From Polyangiaceae bacterium (GTDB lineage: Bacteria; Myxococcota_A; Polyangia; Polyangiales; Polyangiaceae), in the NCBI GenBank assembly GCA_025936115.1, contig JAICTZ010000056.1:1-37991 (forward strand): a DNA stretch of 37,991 nucleotides, in the 5' to 3' direction. The notes under the pieces were generated by a model that was not told the DNA's origin, made no database searches, and was given only the letters and a program-made list of their open reading frames with translations. The translations under genes and the position numbers were made by a program. Shown here piece after piece: positions 16,043 through 23,258 of the stretch (position 1 is its first letter; each line of letters opens with the position of its first letter).

Positions 16043-17260
16043 GTGCTAGATAGCGAGATGACCCAAACGGCGCGGCGAAGACCGAGCAAGCAAAGCTCGG
16101 TCGCAGGGTTTACGTTGGCCGCCGCGCTCGCCTTCCCGCAAGTCGCGCACGCCGAAGCGCCGCTGCGACTGCGCGTGCTCACCTGGAACGTTTGGGGCTT
16201 GCCCGCGGTCTCCACGAATTTGAAAGCGCGCATGGCGATGGTGCCCGAGGCAATCGCCAAGCTCAATCCCGATATCGTCCTCTTGCAGGAGCTTTGGGCC
16301 GAAAGCGATGGCGTCGGGGTCAGGCAAGGACTCGAGCGCCACGGCTATCCCTTCGCGTGCCACCTCGCGCACACCGACTACGGCATGACCGGGCTGTTCA
16401 CGGCCTCGAAACTCCCGCTCCGAAACATCGGCTTCCTTCCGTTCGCAGCAGGACGCATCGGCCACAGCTTTTGGCACCTCGAATGGCTTGCCTCGAAGGG
16501 CGTCGGCAGCTTCGCCGTGCAAACGTCGCTCGGCGAGATCGAGATCCAGAATACCCACCTTCAGGCTCAATACGAGACCGACGCCTATGACGCAGAGCGG
16601 CTCTCCCAAGCGAGTGAAATCCTCCTCATGCCGCAGGACCGCGCCCAACCTCTGGTGCTCGGCGGTGATTTCAACACCGGCGCGGAAGAGCTGCCGCGAC
16701 GAGCGCTACTCGATCTGGACGCGCTCCGTGACACGACTCCGTCGCCGCACCCCGACACCATCTTCGTGCGAAACGGAACGACCCTGCAGCTGCGCGTGCT
16801 CGAGGCGCGTGAAGCGCTCACTGAACCCGTGCGGCTCGAAAATGGCGTGGTCACGGAGCTCTCGGACCACCCCGCCGTCGTCGTCGACCTCGAGCTTTCC
16901 GTCTGCAATGCGTGCGCTCCCGTCGCGGTCGTCGGTAAGACAGGCACGCGCGAGGCGGCTCATGCGGCGCTCGTCACTGCGGCTGCCATCACGCCCTGGC
17001 GTGTCACGCTCGCGTTGTCGGTCGCGGTGAGTCTCGGCGCGGCGGCCGTTTCATTTTTTCGCCGCACTGCGGCGCTCCTCGCGCCGTCCTGGCACTTCAG
17101 AATTTTCCGCCGTAGTACGCTCGCCCTGCTTGCGACCGGCGTCGTTTGGACGGTCTATCTCGGGGTCCTCTACTATCCGGCGCGAGCCAAGGCGCTCCGC
17201 CTCGTCGCGCAAGAGCTCGAGCTGCTCCCGGCCGCGAAGGCAGCGACTCCGAGGCCTTGA
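16043..17260 (+). CDS. Neutral sphingomyelinase-like exonuclease/endonuclease/phosphatase protein
   Basis: This 405-residue protein has a signal peptide (FTLAAALAFPQVAHA-EA), a DNase I-fold domain, and two C-terminal membrane segments (about 320-340 and 365-385). Domain motifs are TWNVWGLP, VLLQELW, IQNTHLQAQY, LVLGGDFNTG and ELSDHPAVVV, which give the metal-binding Asn, Glu, Asp-Asn and final Asp-His. The order and spacing, including SKGVGSFAV before NTHLQA and a two-helix tail followed by an Ala/Glu/Leu-rich end, resemble animal neutral sphingomyelinase 1 more than DNA-repair nucleases. It probably cleaves a phosphodiester in sphingomyelin or another lipid outside the inner membrane; this is inference. 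The GTG start has AAGGAG 9 nt upstream; an ATG at 16058 is the alternative. Confidence 0.78.
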   Translation: MLDSEMTQTARRRPSKQSSVAGFTLAAALAFPQVAHAEAPLRLRVLTWNVWGLPAVSTNLKARMAMVPEAIAKLNPDIVLLQELWAESDGVGVRQGLERHGYPFACHLAHTDYGMTGLFTASKLPLRNIGFLPFAAGRIGHSFWHLEWLASKGVGSFAVQTSLGEIEIQNTHLQAQYETDAYDAERLSQASEILLMPQDRAQPLVLGGDFNTGAEELPRRALLDLDALRDTTPSPHPDTIFVRNGTTLQLRVLEAREALTEPVRLENGVVTELSDHPAVVVDLELSVCNACAPVAVVGKTGTREAAHAALVTAAAITPWRVTLALSVAVSLGAAAVSFFRRTAALLAPSWHFRIFRRSTLALLATGVVWTVYLGVLYYPARAKALRLVAQELELLPAAKAATPRP

Positions 17261-17416
17261 TCGAGATGCCGGTCACGTCGCAAATCTATCACCCTGTCGT
17301 AATATCGAGGTATCGGCTGCCTACACGCACTTACAAATGTGAACTTTCGCGTCCGCGGGGTGAAAAATAGAAGTCTCGCTCCTGGCGCGCTGGGGCAAAT
17401 CAGGGAATCGTTCAAA

Positions 17417-18676
17417 ATGCCTTTCCCTCGCGCGCGCACGTCCCTTGGTGTCTTCGCCCCTTGCCTCGCTGCCGTAGTGGTCGCGGCGGCATGTGCCTCT
17501 GATCCACCGGCTGATGACGGCGATGACTTCGGGAGTGGCGGAACCATGCTGGGACACGGCGGATCGGCCAACGGTGGTCATGCCGGGACAGCTGGCTCGA
17601 CAGGGACCGGAGGTACGGGCGGTTCAGGAGCGCCAGGTACAGGCGGCGCCACCGGCGGCACCGGAAATGCGGGTGGTAGCTCGGGTACGACCGGCGGTTT
17701 CGGCGGCGTACCCATCACGGGAGGCGCCGCGGGTTCGGGCGGCGTCGCCGGCACGATTGGTAGGGGCGGAGCGGCGGGAGTGTCCGGTTCGGCTGGCAGG
17801 ATCAGCGCGGGCGGCGCCGCGGGTTCGAGTGGCCGGGCAGGTGCGGGCGGGGCGGGTGCAGCGGGTGCGGGCGGTAGGGTAAGTGCGGGTGGCGCCGCGG
17901 GCTTGGGCGGCATGAGCGGCTCTGGCGGTAGAGGCGGCACGGGTGGCGCAGGCACGGGAGGCGGGAGTTCCGGGAGCGGCGGCAGCGGTGGCGCAACGGT
18001 CCTCGACTGCGCTGCTGCCATGCCAACCGGCGGAACGGATCATTGCGGACAGAATACTCAGGGCAAAGCGGGCGACCTCAGTTGGTCGCTCTGGTCCAAC
18101 ACTTTGAGCAGCAGCGCCTGCATTACCACCTTCGACACACCCGCTTTCAGCGCCCGCTTCAGCAACAACGGCGATTTCCTCGCCCGCGTCGGTCTGGAAT
18201 TTGGGAACGCCGGGAAGCCGTATACCGAGTACGGGACGATCAAGGCAGACTTCGCCTACAAGAAGTCGGGCAGCGGAGGTGGCTACTCCTATATCGGCAT
18301 CTACGGCTGGACGACCAGCCCCTGTGTCGAATGGTACATCGTCGATGATCGCTGGGGCACGATGCCGTTCAACGCGTACAACGCGACGCTCAAGGCGACA
18401 GCGTCCATGGACGGCGCGGACTACAAAATATTCCAGAACAAGACCAGCGGAACTGGCGGCTCGAGATGCAGCGGAGTCTCGCAGTGGGATCAGTACTGGA
18501 GCATCAGGCAATCAGCGCGCCAGTGCGGAACGATCACCATTTCCGATCACTTCAAGGCGTGGGAGGCCGCGGGCCTGCAGCTCGGCGGCCTGCTCGAGGC
18601 GAAGATTCTCGTGGAGACCGGGGGCGGAACTGGGGACATCGAGTTCCCCATCGCAAACGTCACCAAAAGTCAGTAG
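17417..18676 (+). CDS. GH11 endo-1,4-beta-xylanase lipoprotein
   Basis: The 419-residue precursor has lipobox VVVAAACAS, an Asp-rich stretch and a long Gly-rich linker to about residue 200. The C-terminal domain is glycoside hydrolase family 11, a small beta-jelly-roll xylanase. The core reads YSYIGIYGWTTSPCVEWYIV, with the nucleophile Glu at about residue 305. The second catalytic Glu is near residue 400 in KILVETGGGTGD. The thumb and following QYWSIRQSARQCGTITISDHF match the family, and two Cys (SRCSG and RQCGT) may form a disulfide in the thumb region. The start ATG 17417 has AGGGAA upstream. It is convergent with an esterase-like lipoprotein 43 nt away. Surface xylan degradation is the likely job. 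Confidence 0.88.
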   Translation: MPFPRARTSLGVFAPCLAAVVVAAACASDPPADDGDDFGSGGTMLGHGGSANGGHAGTAGSTGTGGTGGSGAPGTGGATGGTGNAGGSSGTTGGFGGVPITGGAAGSGGVAGTIGRGGAAGVSGSAGRISAGGAAGSSGRAGAGGAGAAGAGGRVSAGGAAGLGGMSGSGGRGGTGGAGTGGGSSGSGGSGGATVLDCAAAMPTGGTDHCGQNTQGKAGDLSWSLWSNTLSSSACITTFDTPAFSARFSNNGDFLARVGLEFGNAGKPYTEYGTIKADFAYKKSGSGGGYSYIGIYGWTTSPCVEWYIVDDRWGTMPFNAYNATLKATASMDGADYKIFQNKTSGTGGSRCSGVSQWDQYWSIRQSARQCGTITISDHFKAWEAAGLQLGGLLEAKILVETGGGTGDIEFPIANVTKSQ

Positions 18677-18685
18677 CTCGTGCCC

Positions 18686-18715
18686 GGCGGCGTCGCGCTC
18701 GCGCACGGCGCCGCC
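18686..18715. terminator. Hairpin between convergent genes
   Basis: GGCGGCG (18686-18692) pairs with CGCCGCC (18709-18715), and an inner CGCG/CGCG pair lies within. It sits 10 nt after the xylanase stop and 4 nt from the end of the opposite esterase gene, so it could stop transcription from both sides. There is no T-run. Confidence 0.4.
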
Positions 18716-18719
18716 AACG

Positions 18720-20060
18720 CTATTGGATGTTCGCGGACTTGAAGTCCCAGCCGCTAGCCATACAAAACTTGCAGGTCGAACCGATGAGGAAGGCCTTGCC
18801 CGTTGCGCCCTCGTCACCCTTGAGCTGCCAGTTCAGCCACGCCAGATTGACGAGATTGAAGTCGCCCCTGGCTTGAGACAGGTCCCCGCCGTGACCGGCG
18901 CTCTGCTTCGAGAAGTAGATGATCGGGATATTGCGGGAGCTGATCTCGTCGTAGTCTCTGGCGCCGTTGTCATGGGCTATGTCGCTGGAGCCACCGTTCA
19001 TGATCTTGAACGGCGTGTGGATCTTGTCGTAGAGCGCGTCATTCGGGCTCATCAGCCCGCTGCTCGTGAAACCGATCGCGGTGAAGCGGGGATCGCCCGA
19101 GACATTTTCGGACATCAAGCCGCCGCATGAAAAGCCATCGGCAGCTATCTTGGTCGTTTCGATACTCTGGTAGTACGCGCTGCAGGACTTGTCGTTCTCG
19201 GCAACGGCCCAGGTGATGTAGTCGAGGAACGCCTTTCCGTCTTGTCCGCCGCTACACGCGCCGGTGCCGCCCGGCGTACCGTCCGCGACGACGAAGTAGC
19301 CCCAGGACGCGATTTCGCCCATGGCCGCCTGGTTCGAGAGCCCGTCTTGGGAGCAGCCACCTTCGCCCCAGACGAAGATCGGGTATTTCTCCGTGCCTAG
19401 ATCTTGAGGTCTGTAGATCGTGCCGCACTTGATCCCGTTCGCCGAGTTCGTCTCGATGACGACTTTGTGAGGCCCGGTGCCGGACACGTTCTTCCCCGTG
19501 CTCTGCGATGCGGTGCAGGTGCCGCTCGAGGCTCCGCCGCTCCCGGTCATTGTTCTTCCTCCCCTTCCTCCATTCGCACCGCCTGCTGTCGCAGAGCCGC
19601 CCGCGGCCGTGCCTGCCGTCCCGGAGCCACCATTGCCGGAGCCTCCACGCGGTGCGCCTCCAGCGCCGGTTCCGGCCATCGCAGCACCCGCCGTGCCCCT
19701 GCCTCCCGCAGCGGTGCCTCCCGTGCCCGTCCCTGCCGCAGCGGTGCCTCCCGTGCCCGTCCCTGCCGTGCCGGTGCCTCCCGCGCCGCTGGCCGTTCCA
19801 CCAGTTCCGGGCGCGCCGCCCGTTTGCGCGGAGCTACCGCCGGTGCCCTGCGACTCACCCGCTGTGCCTTGCCCTCCAGTCGAAGACTTTCCGCCCGTCA
19901 CGACCGGCCCCGAACCACCGGTTCCCACGACAGGCCTTCCGCCGGAGCCAGGGGGCAGGTCGCCTGCGTCCTTGCCGCTGTCCGAACACCCGAAGCCTCC
20001 GACGGCCATAGCGCAAATAGTCGCGAGCAAAGTCTTCGTGGGTAGCGCTGCTCTTGTCAT
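18720..20060 (-). CDS. Alpha/beta-hydrolase (esterase-like) lipoprotein with Gly-rich linker
   Basis: The 446-residue precursor has lipobox VGGFGCSD (Cys about 25) and a Gly/Thr/Ala linker to about residue 175. The catalytic domain opens VVIETNSANGIKCGTIYRP and shows an oxyanion-type WGEGGCSQDG. The nucleophile elbow is GFSCGG with Ser near residue 311. Candidate Asp lies in SSDIAHDNG and candidate His in QSAGHGGD. This is an alpha/beta-hydrolase of the chlorophyllase, PHB-depolymerase or acetyl-esterase kind; the exact substrate is unknown. Convergent placement next to a GH11 xylanase suggests a deacetylating or feruloyl esterase partner. GTG at 20063 and ATG at 20060 are both possible starts; AGGAG lies just upstream. 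Confidence 0.8.
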   Translation of the reverse strand: MTRAALPTKTLLATICAMAVGGFGCSDSGKDAGDLPPGSGGRPVVGTGGSGPVVTGGKSSTGGQGTAGESQGTGGSSAQTGGAPGTGGTASGAGGTGTAGTGTGGTAAAGTGTGGTAAGGRGTAGAAMAGTGAGGAPRGGSGNGGSGTAGTAAGGSATAGGANGGRGGRTMTGSGGASSGTCTASQSTGKNVSGTGPHKVVIETNSANGIKCGTIYRPQDLGTEKYPIFVWGEGGCSQDGLSNQAAMGEIASWGYFVVADGTPGGTGACSGGQDGKAFLDYITWAVAENDKSCSAYYQSIETTKIAADGFSCGGLMSENVSGDPRFTAIGFTSSGLMSPNDALYDKIHTPFKIMNGGSSDIAHDNGARDYDEISSRNIPIIYFSKQSAGHGGDLSQARGDFNLVNLAWLNWQLKGDEGATGKAFLIGSTCKFCMASGWDFKSANIQ

Positions 20061-20364
20061 CACATCCGTCTCCTGCGCTTTCGCGTCTCATCGAATCCGT
20101 CTGCCGAGTCGCGCGCAGCTCCGTGCTCGCGTTCAGCAGTGGCCGAACTCGCAGTCGCCGGAACTTCACGAAAGGGTCCAAAAAATTGGAATGCCGGCAC
20201 AGCGCATTTATCCAGCGACGTCTCCCGCCGCTCCGACGTCTCCCGGCGCTCCGACGTCTCCCGCCGCTCCGACGTCTCCGACGTCTCCGACAGATCTGCC
20301 ACGGCAGACGTGTCAGACCGGCGGTAGGATTCATCCGCGCGGCGCACGGCGTCGCCGCGGAGTC
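20061..20364. other. Intergenic region with a tandem-repeat array
   Basis: This 304-nt stretch separates two minus-strand genes. It holds the repeat array at 20217-20288. A minus-strand reading frame from GTG 20347 to 20060 (95 codons) covers it, ends on the start of the esterase gene (GTGA), and encodes repeated SERRET units. Codon use turns AT-rich and unbiased in its second half, so I do not call it a gene with confidence. Confidence 0.5.
20217..20288. repeat. 18/9-bp tandem repeat array
   Basis: Three 18-bp units beginning at 20217, 20235 and 20253 (GACGTCTCCCGCCGCTCC, the second with one base change) are followed by two 9-bp half-units GACGTCTCC at 20271 and 20280. Every unit starts with the palindrome GACGTC. 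All unit sizes are multiples of three. Confidence 0.95.
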
Positions 20365-20988
20365 CTACGTCCGGCTCACCGGCTTCGGTCCGTTGGCGCG
20401 GAAGATGATGAGATCGGGGCTCGGCCGTTCGCTGCGGACGGCGCGCGCGTCCGGCTTGATCGCTCGGTTCATGGCCGTCTGAAAGCCCTCGGTCAGTAAG
20501 CGGAACGCTTCCGGGACGTGCCTGGCGTCGGTGACCTGGATCACCATGTGCTTCGGACTCTTCGGATCTGGTGCGGGCGCCCAGCGAGAGAAATTGAAGA
20601 TGCTCGACATGAAGCTCGTGATGAGCTTCGAATCATGCAGTTTGGTCTGGAGACTCCGCTGCGCTTCGAGATGCGTCAGGTACTCGAGCTGCCTGTAGGT
20701 GCTCGCTCGCTGCAGGCGCGCGAAATCCTTGTTACCGAGGTCGCGTAGGTACGCTTCGCGCCCGACCGTGCTCTGGGCGCACAAGAGCTCCGCGAGTTCG
20801 GAGTAATAGGCTACGGGGTACCATTCGTTCGCAAGCGAGCGGTGCTTGACGAGCTCCTGCAGACCACTCGACAAGCCGCCGAGGGCATGCTGCGGCAGCT
20901 TGCCGGCCTTCAGCGACGACTGCGCCTCCTGGATCAATAGGGCGAGCGTGTTGCCCTTGACGCATGGCTCGAAGTCCGCCGCACTCAT
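20365..20988 (-). CDS. Hypothetical protein, about 207 residues
   Basis: The protein is soluble, with no signal peptide or membrane segment. Its first half is helical (NTLALLIQEAQSSLKAGKLPQ, then SLANEWYPVAYYSELAELLCAQ), followed by GREAYLRDLGNKDFARL. The second half contains a strand-like IQVTDARHVPEAFRLLTEG and a basic, disordered tail. The W-x-P-x-x-x-Y-x-E-L layout is loosely like the roughly 200-residue DUF2378-type proteins common in myxobacteria, but I would not assign the family on this. The coding strand shows normal high GC at third positions. It lies upstream of the repeat array and the esterase-like lipoprotein on the same strand. Confidence 0.7.
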   Translation of the reverse strand: MSAADFEPCVKGNTLALLIQEAQSSLKAGKLPQHALGGLSSGLQELVKHRSLANEWYPVAYYSELAELLCAQSTVGREAYLRDLGNKDFARLQRASTYRQLEYLTHLEAQRSLQTKLHDSKLITSFMSSIFNFSRWAPAPDPKSPKHMVIQVTDARHVPEAFRLLTEGFQTAMNRAIKPDARAVRSERPSPDLIIFRANGPKPVSRT

Positions 20989-21322
20989 TGACGCTGGGCC
21001 CCACGGATTTCAGAGGGTATGGCGAGCACGATTCATCCCTGGTCGGCCGCGAAGTAACACGTCCCTGAATTCTGCCACAAGACAAGTCCCCGCGCGCGCG
21101 CGCGGTCTCCTTTGCGTCGCCGGCACGCCGGAAGTCCTTGCTTCCCGAGCGTAGGAGCGCGAGCGTCGAGTGTACGTCGCTTCCGGGCGGGAGCGGAGCG
21201 AGCAGGGCAGGTCGAACCTTGAAAGCGGAAGCGCCCCGGATTCAGCGAGCCAGGATCAGCGGCCGTAGGCGAGTTTAGATGGACGTCGCCGGCCATGAGC
21301 AGGCACTCGCAAGGCGAGCATC
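20989..21322. other. Divergent intergenic region
   Basis: No credible gene is seen in this 334-nt gap between divergent starts at 20988 and 21323. It contains an alternating CG run at 21091-21104, a possible Z-DNA-forming tract, and presumably both promoters. Confidence 0.6.
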
Positions 21323-22561
21323 ATGCTGGAACCACGAGAAACGGACGGGCGTATGCAAGGAGCCGACGATAGTGCGACGAGTGACTGCCAGTCCCCGTTG
21401 CCGAAGGTGCTCGTCGTCGACGACCTGCCCGCGAATTCCAAGCTGGTCGAGGGCGTGCTCGAACCGCTAGCGTGCGAGGTGGTGGTCGCGACCTCGGGTC
21501 AAAGGGCGCTGGCCCTCCTCGATTGCGACGAGTTTGCCGTCTGGTTGCTCGACGTGCAGATGCCCGAAATGGACGGTTACGAACTGGCGCGGCGTGCCCG
21601 CGAGCATCCAAGAGGCAAGGACGTGCCGATCATTTTCCTGACCGCGATGCGGCCGAGCGTCGAGGGTGTCCATCGTGGATATGGGTCGGGCGCGGTGGAT
21701 TTTCTGTTCAAGCCCTTGGATGCGACGGTCGTTCGCAGCAAGGTGCAAGTCTTCCTCGAGCTCTACGCGGGCCAACGGCGTCTCGCGTCGGCGTACGAAG
21801 AGCTGAAAGCCGCCCAGGCGCGGCTCGTCCAAGCCGCCAAGATGGCATCCCTCGGCGAGCTCGTCGCAGGCATCGCCCACGAGATCAACAACCCGCTCGC
21901 GTTCGCGTTGTCGCACGTCGAAACGGTGAAGAAGTGCCTTCAGCGCGTCGAAGGCTCGCCCGATACCACCATTTCGCCCTCGGCCGAGCCCGATTGGCAG
22001 CGCGCCTGCGCGCGGCTCGCCGAAGTGGGTATGGGGCTCGAACGCATCCGCGAGCTGGTTTTGAAACTCCGCGTCTTTTCCCGGCTCGACGAGGGCGAGT
22101 GGAAAGTGGTCAGCGTGAGCGAAAGCGTCGACTCAGTCCTGATGATCCTGGGTCATCGCTTGAGTGCGTCGATTGCCGTCGAGCGCGAATTCAGCGCTCC
22201 CGATCTGCTCGAATGCTATCCGAGTCTTTTGAACCAGGCCATTTTGAACGTGCTGGCGAACGCGATTGACGCCATCGACGGTCGCGGAAAGATCGTGATT
22301 CGCACGAGCACCGTGGCTGGGACGTACGTCATCCAGATCGCCGACGACGGTCCGGGCATCCCGCGCGAGCTCAGGGAGCGCGTGCTCGAGCCGTTCTTCA
22401 CCACGAAAGCACCTGGTCAAGGCACCGGGCTCGGCCTTTCCATCACCTACTCGATCGTGCGCAAGCACGGGGGCACGCTCGAGCTCGAGTGCCCGCCGGC
22501 GGGTGGGACGAGCGTGACGTTGAGGATCCCCGGCTCGGCTCCCCGCTCACTTGCCGGGTAG
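21323..22561 (+). CDS. Receiver-first soluble histidine kinase
   Basis: This 412-residue cytoplasmic protein places a receiver domain before the kinase. The receiver (about 27-145) has the acidic pair at 33-34, the phosphorylatable Asp at about 77 in WLLDVQMPEMDG, Thr in FLTAMR and Lys at about 130 in FKPLD. A coiled-coil-like linker (YEELKAAQARLVQAAKMASL) leads to the phosphoacceptor His at about 186 in VAGIAHEINNPL. The ATPase domain shows NQAILNVLANAIDAI, DDGPGIP and GTGLGLSI. There is no membrane segment, so the input is probably phosphate from another kinase or a protein contact. ATG 21323 and 21353 are both possible. Its 3' end overlaps the convergent heme-barrel gene by 15 nt. Confidence 0.93.
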   Translation: MLEPRETDGRMQGADDSATSDCQSPLPKVLVVDDLPANSKLVEGVLEPLACEVVVATSGQRALALLDCDEFAVWLLDVQMPEMDGYELARRAREHPRGKDVPIIFLTAMRPSVEGVHRGYGSGAVDFLFKPLDATVVRSKVQVFLELYAGQRRLASAYEELKAAQARLVQAAKMASLGELVAGIAHEINNPLAFALSHVETVKKCLQRVEGSPDTTISPSAEPDWQRACARLAEVGMGLERIRELVLKLRVFSRLDEGEWKVVSVSESVDSVLMILGHRLSASIAVEREFSAPDLLECYPSLLNQAILNVLANAIDAIDGRGKIVIRTSTVAGTYVIQIADDGPGIPRELRERVLEPFFTTKAPGQGTGLGLSITYSIVRKHGGTLELECPPAGGTSVTLRIPGSAPRSLAG

Positions 22562-23107
22562 GCGGCGCAGCGTGTTGCGGTCGGTGTGGGCGATCTCGCC
22601 GCCCCGATGGTGGAGGTAGGTCGTGCAGGACTCGTACGAGAAGATGCCGTCGCCGATCGAAACGCTGCACGTGTACTTCGTCGTTCGCGCTTTCGCGGCG
22701 AGGTACAGGTTCGAAAGGATGCCGTAGGTTTCGCTGCCGAGATTCGCCTCGAGCGAGAAGCTCGTGGCGGTGAGGCTCGCCGTGCCGCCGGCAATCAGCG
22801 TCGTGCCGCGCGGCACCATGAAGCAACGCAAGACGTGCCCGCCCTCCGCGTCCCATAGCCAGTAGCCGACCTCGGTGTGGAACGCGCTCTCCTCGTTCGT
22901 GCGCCACGCGGACATGCGGTAGTCGAGCCCCCAGAGTTCTTGGCTGCCGTTGGCGACGGGACCGAACGGCTCCATCGTGATGCGTTCGCGGAAGGGTGTT
23001 TCAACGATGCGCCCCGCGACGTTGGCGAACGCTACGTCGACGCCTGCGCCGCCCTCCCACTCTCCGATCAGGGCCGCGAGCGGCCCCCACGCGCTGGTGT
23101 TCGTCAT
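22547..23107 (-). CDS. Nitrobindin-like heme-binding beta-barrel protein
   Basis: This 186-residue protein matches the fatty-acid-binding-protein-like barrel of the nitrobindin family. The GxWxG signature is seen as LIGEWEGGAGVDV. Next come ETPFRERITMEPFGPV, a LDYRMSAWR segment, FHTEVGYWLWD and VPRGTTLIAGG, all in the family order. A C-terminal TDRNTLRRL closes the barrel. Family members bind heme, sometimes ferric and nitric-oxide reactive. I did not identify the proximal His with certainty. It is convergent with and overlaps the tail of the receiver-first kinase gene by 15 nt. Confidence 0.75.
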   Translation of the reverse strand: MTNTSAWGPLAALIGEWEGGAGVDVAFANVAGRIVETPFRERITMEPFGPVANGSQELWGLDYRMSAWRTNEESAFHTEVGYWLWDAEGGHVLRCFMVPRGTTLIAGGTASLTATSFSLEANLGSETYGILSNLYLAAKARTTKYTCSVSIGDGIFSYESCTTYLHHRGGEIAHTDRNTLRRLPGK

Positions 23108-23258
23108 GGCTCGACGATACTCGATCTCGACGCCATCGCTGCAGCGCGGATCGAACGTTCCGGTGTGAGCTGACCAGCACCGAGCACAGCTGCAACCATC
23201 GCGGGTTTCGTGGCAATGACGGCTTACGAGCGCCGCCAGGGGCGCACTGTACTCGCGC

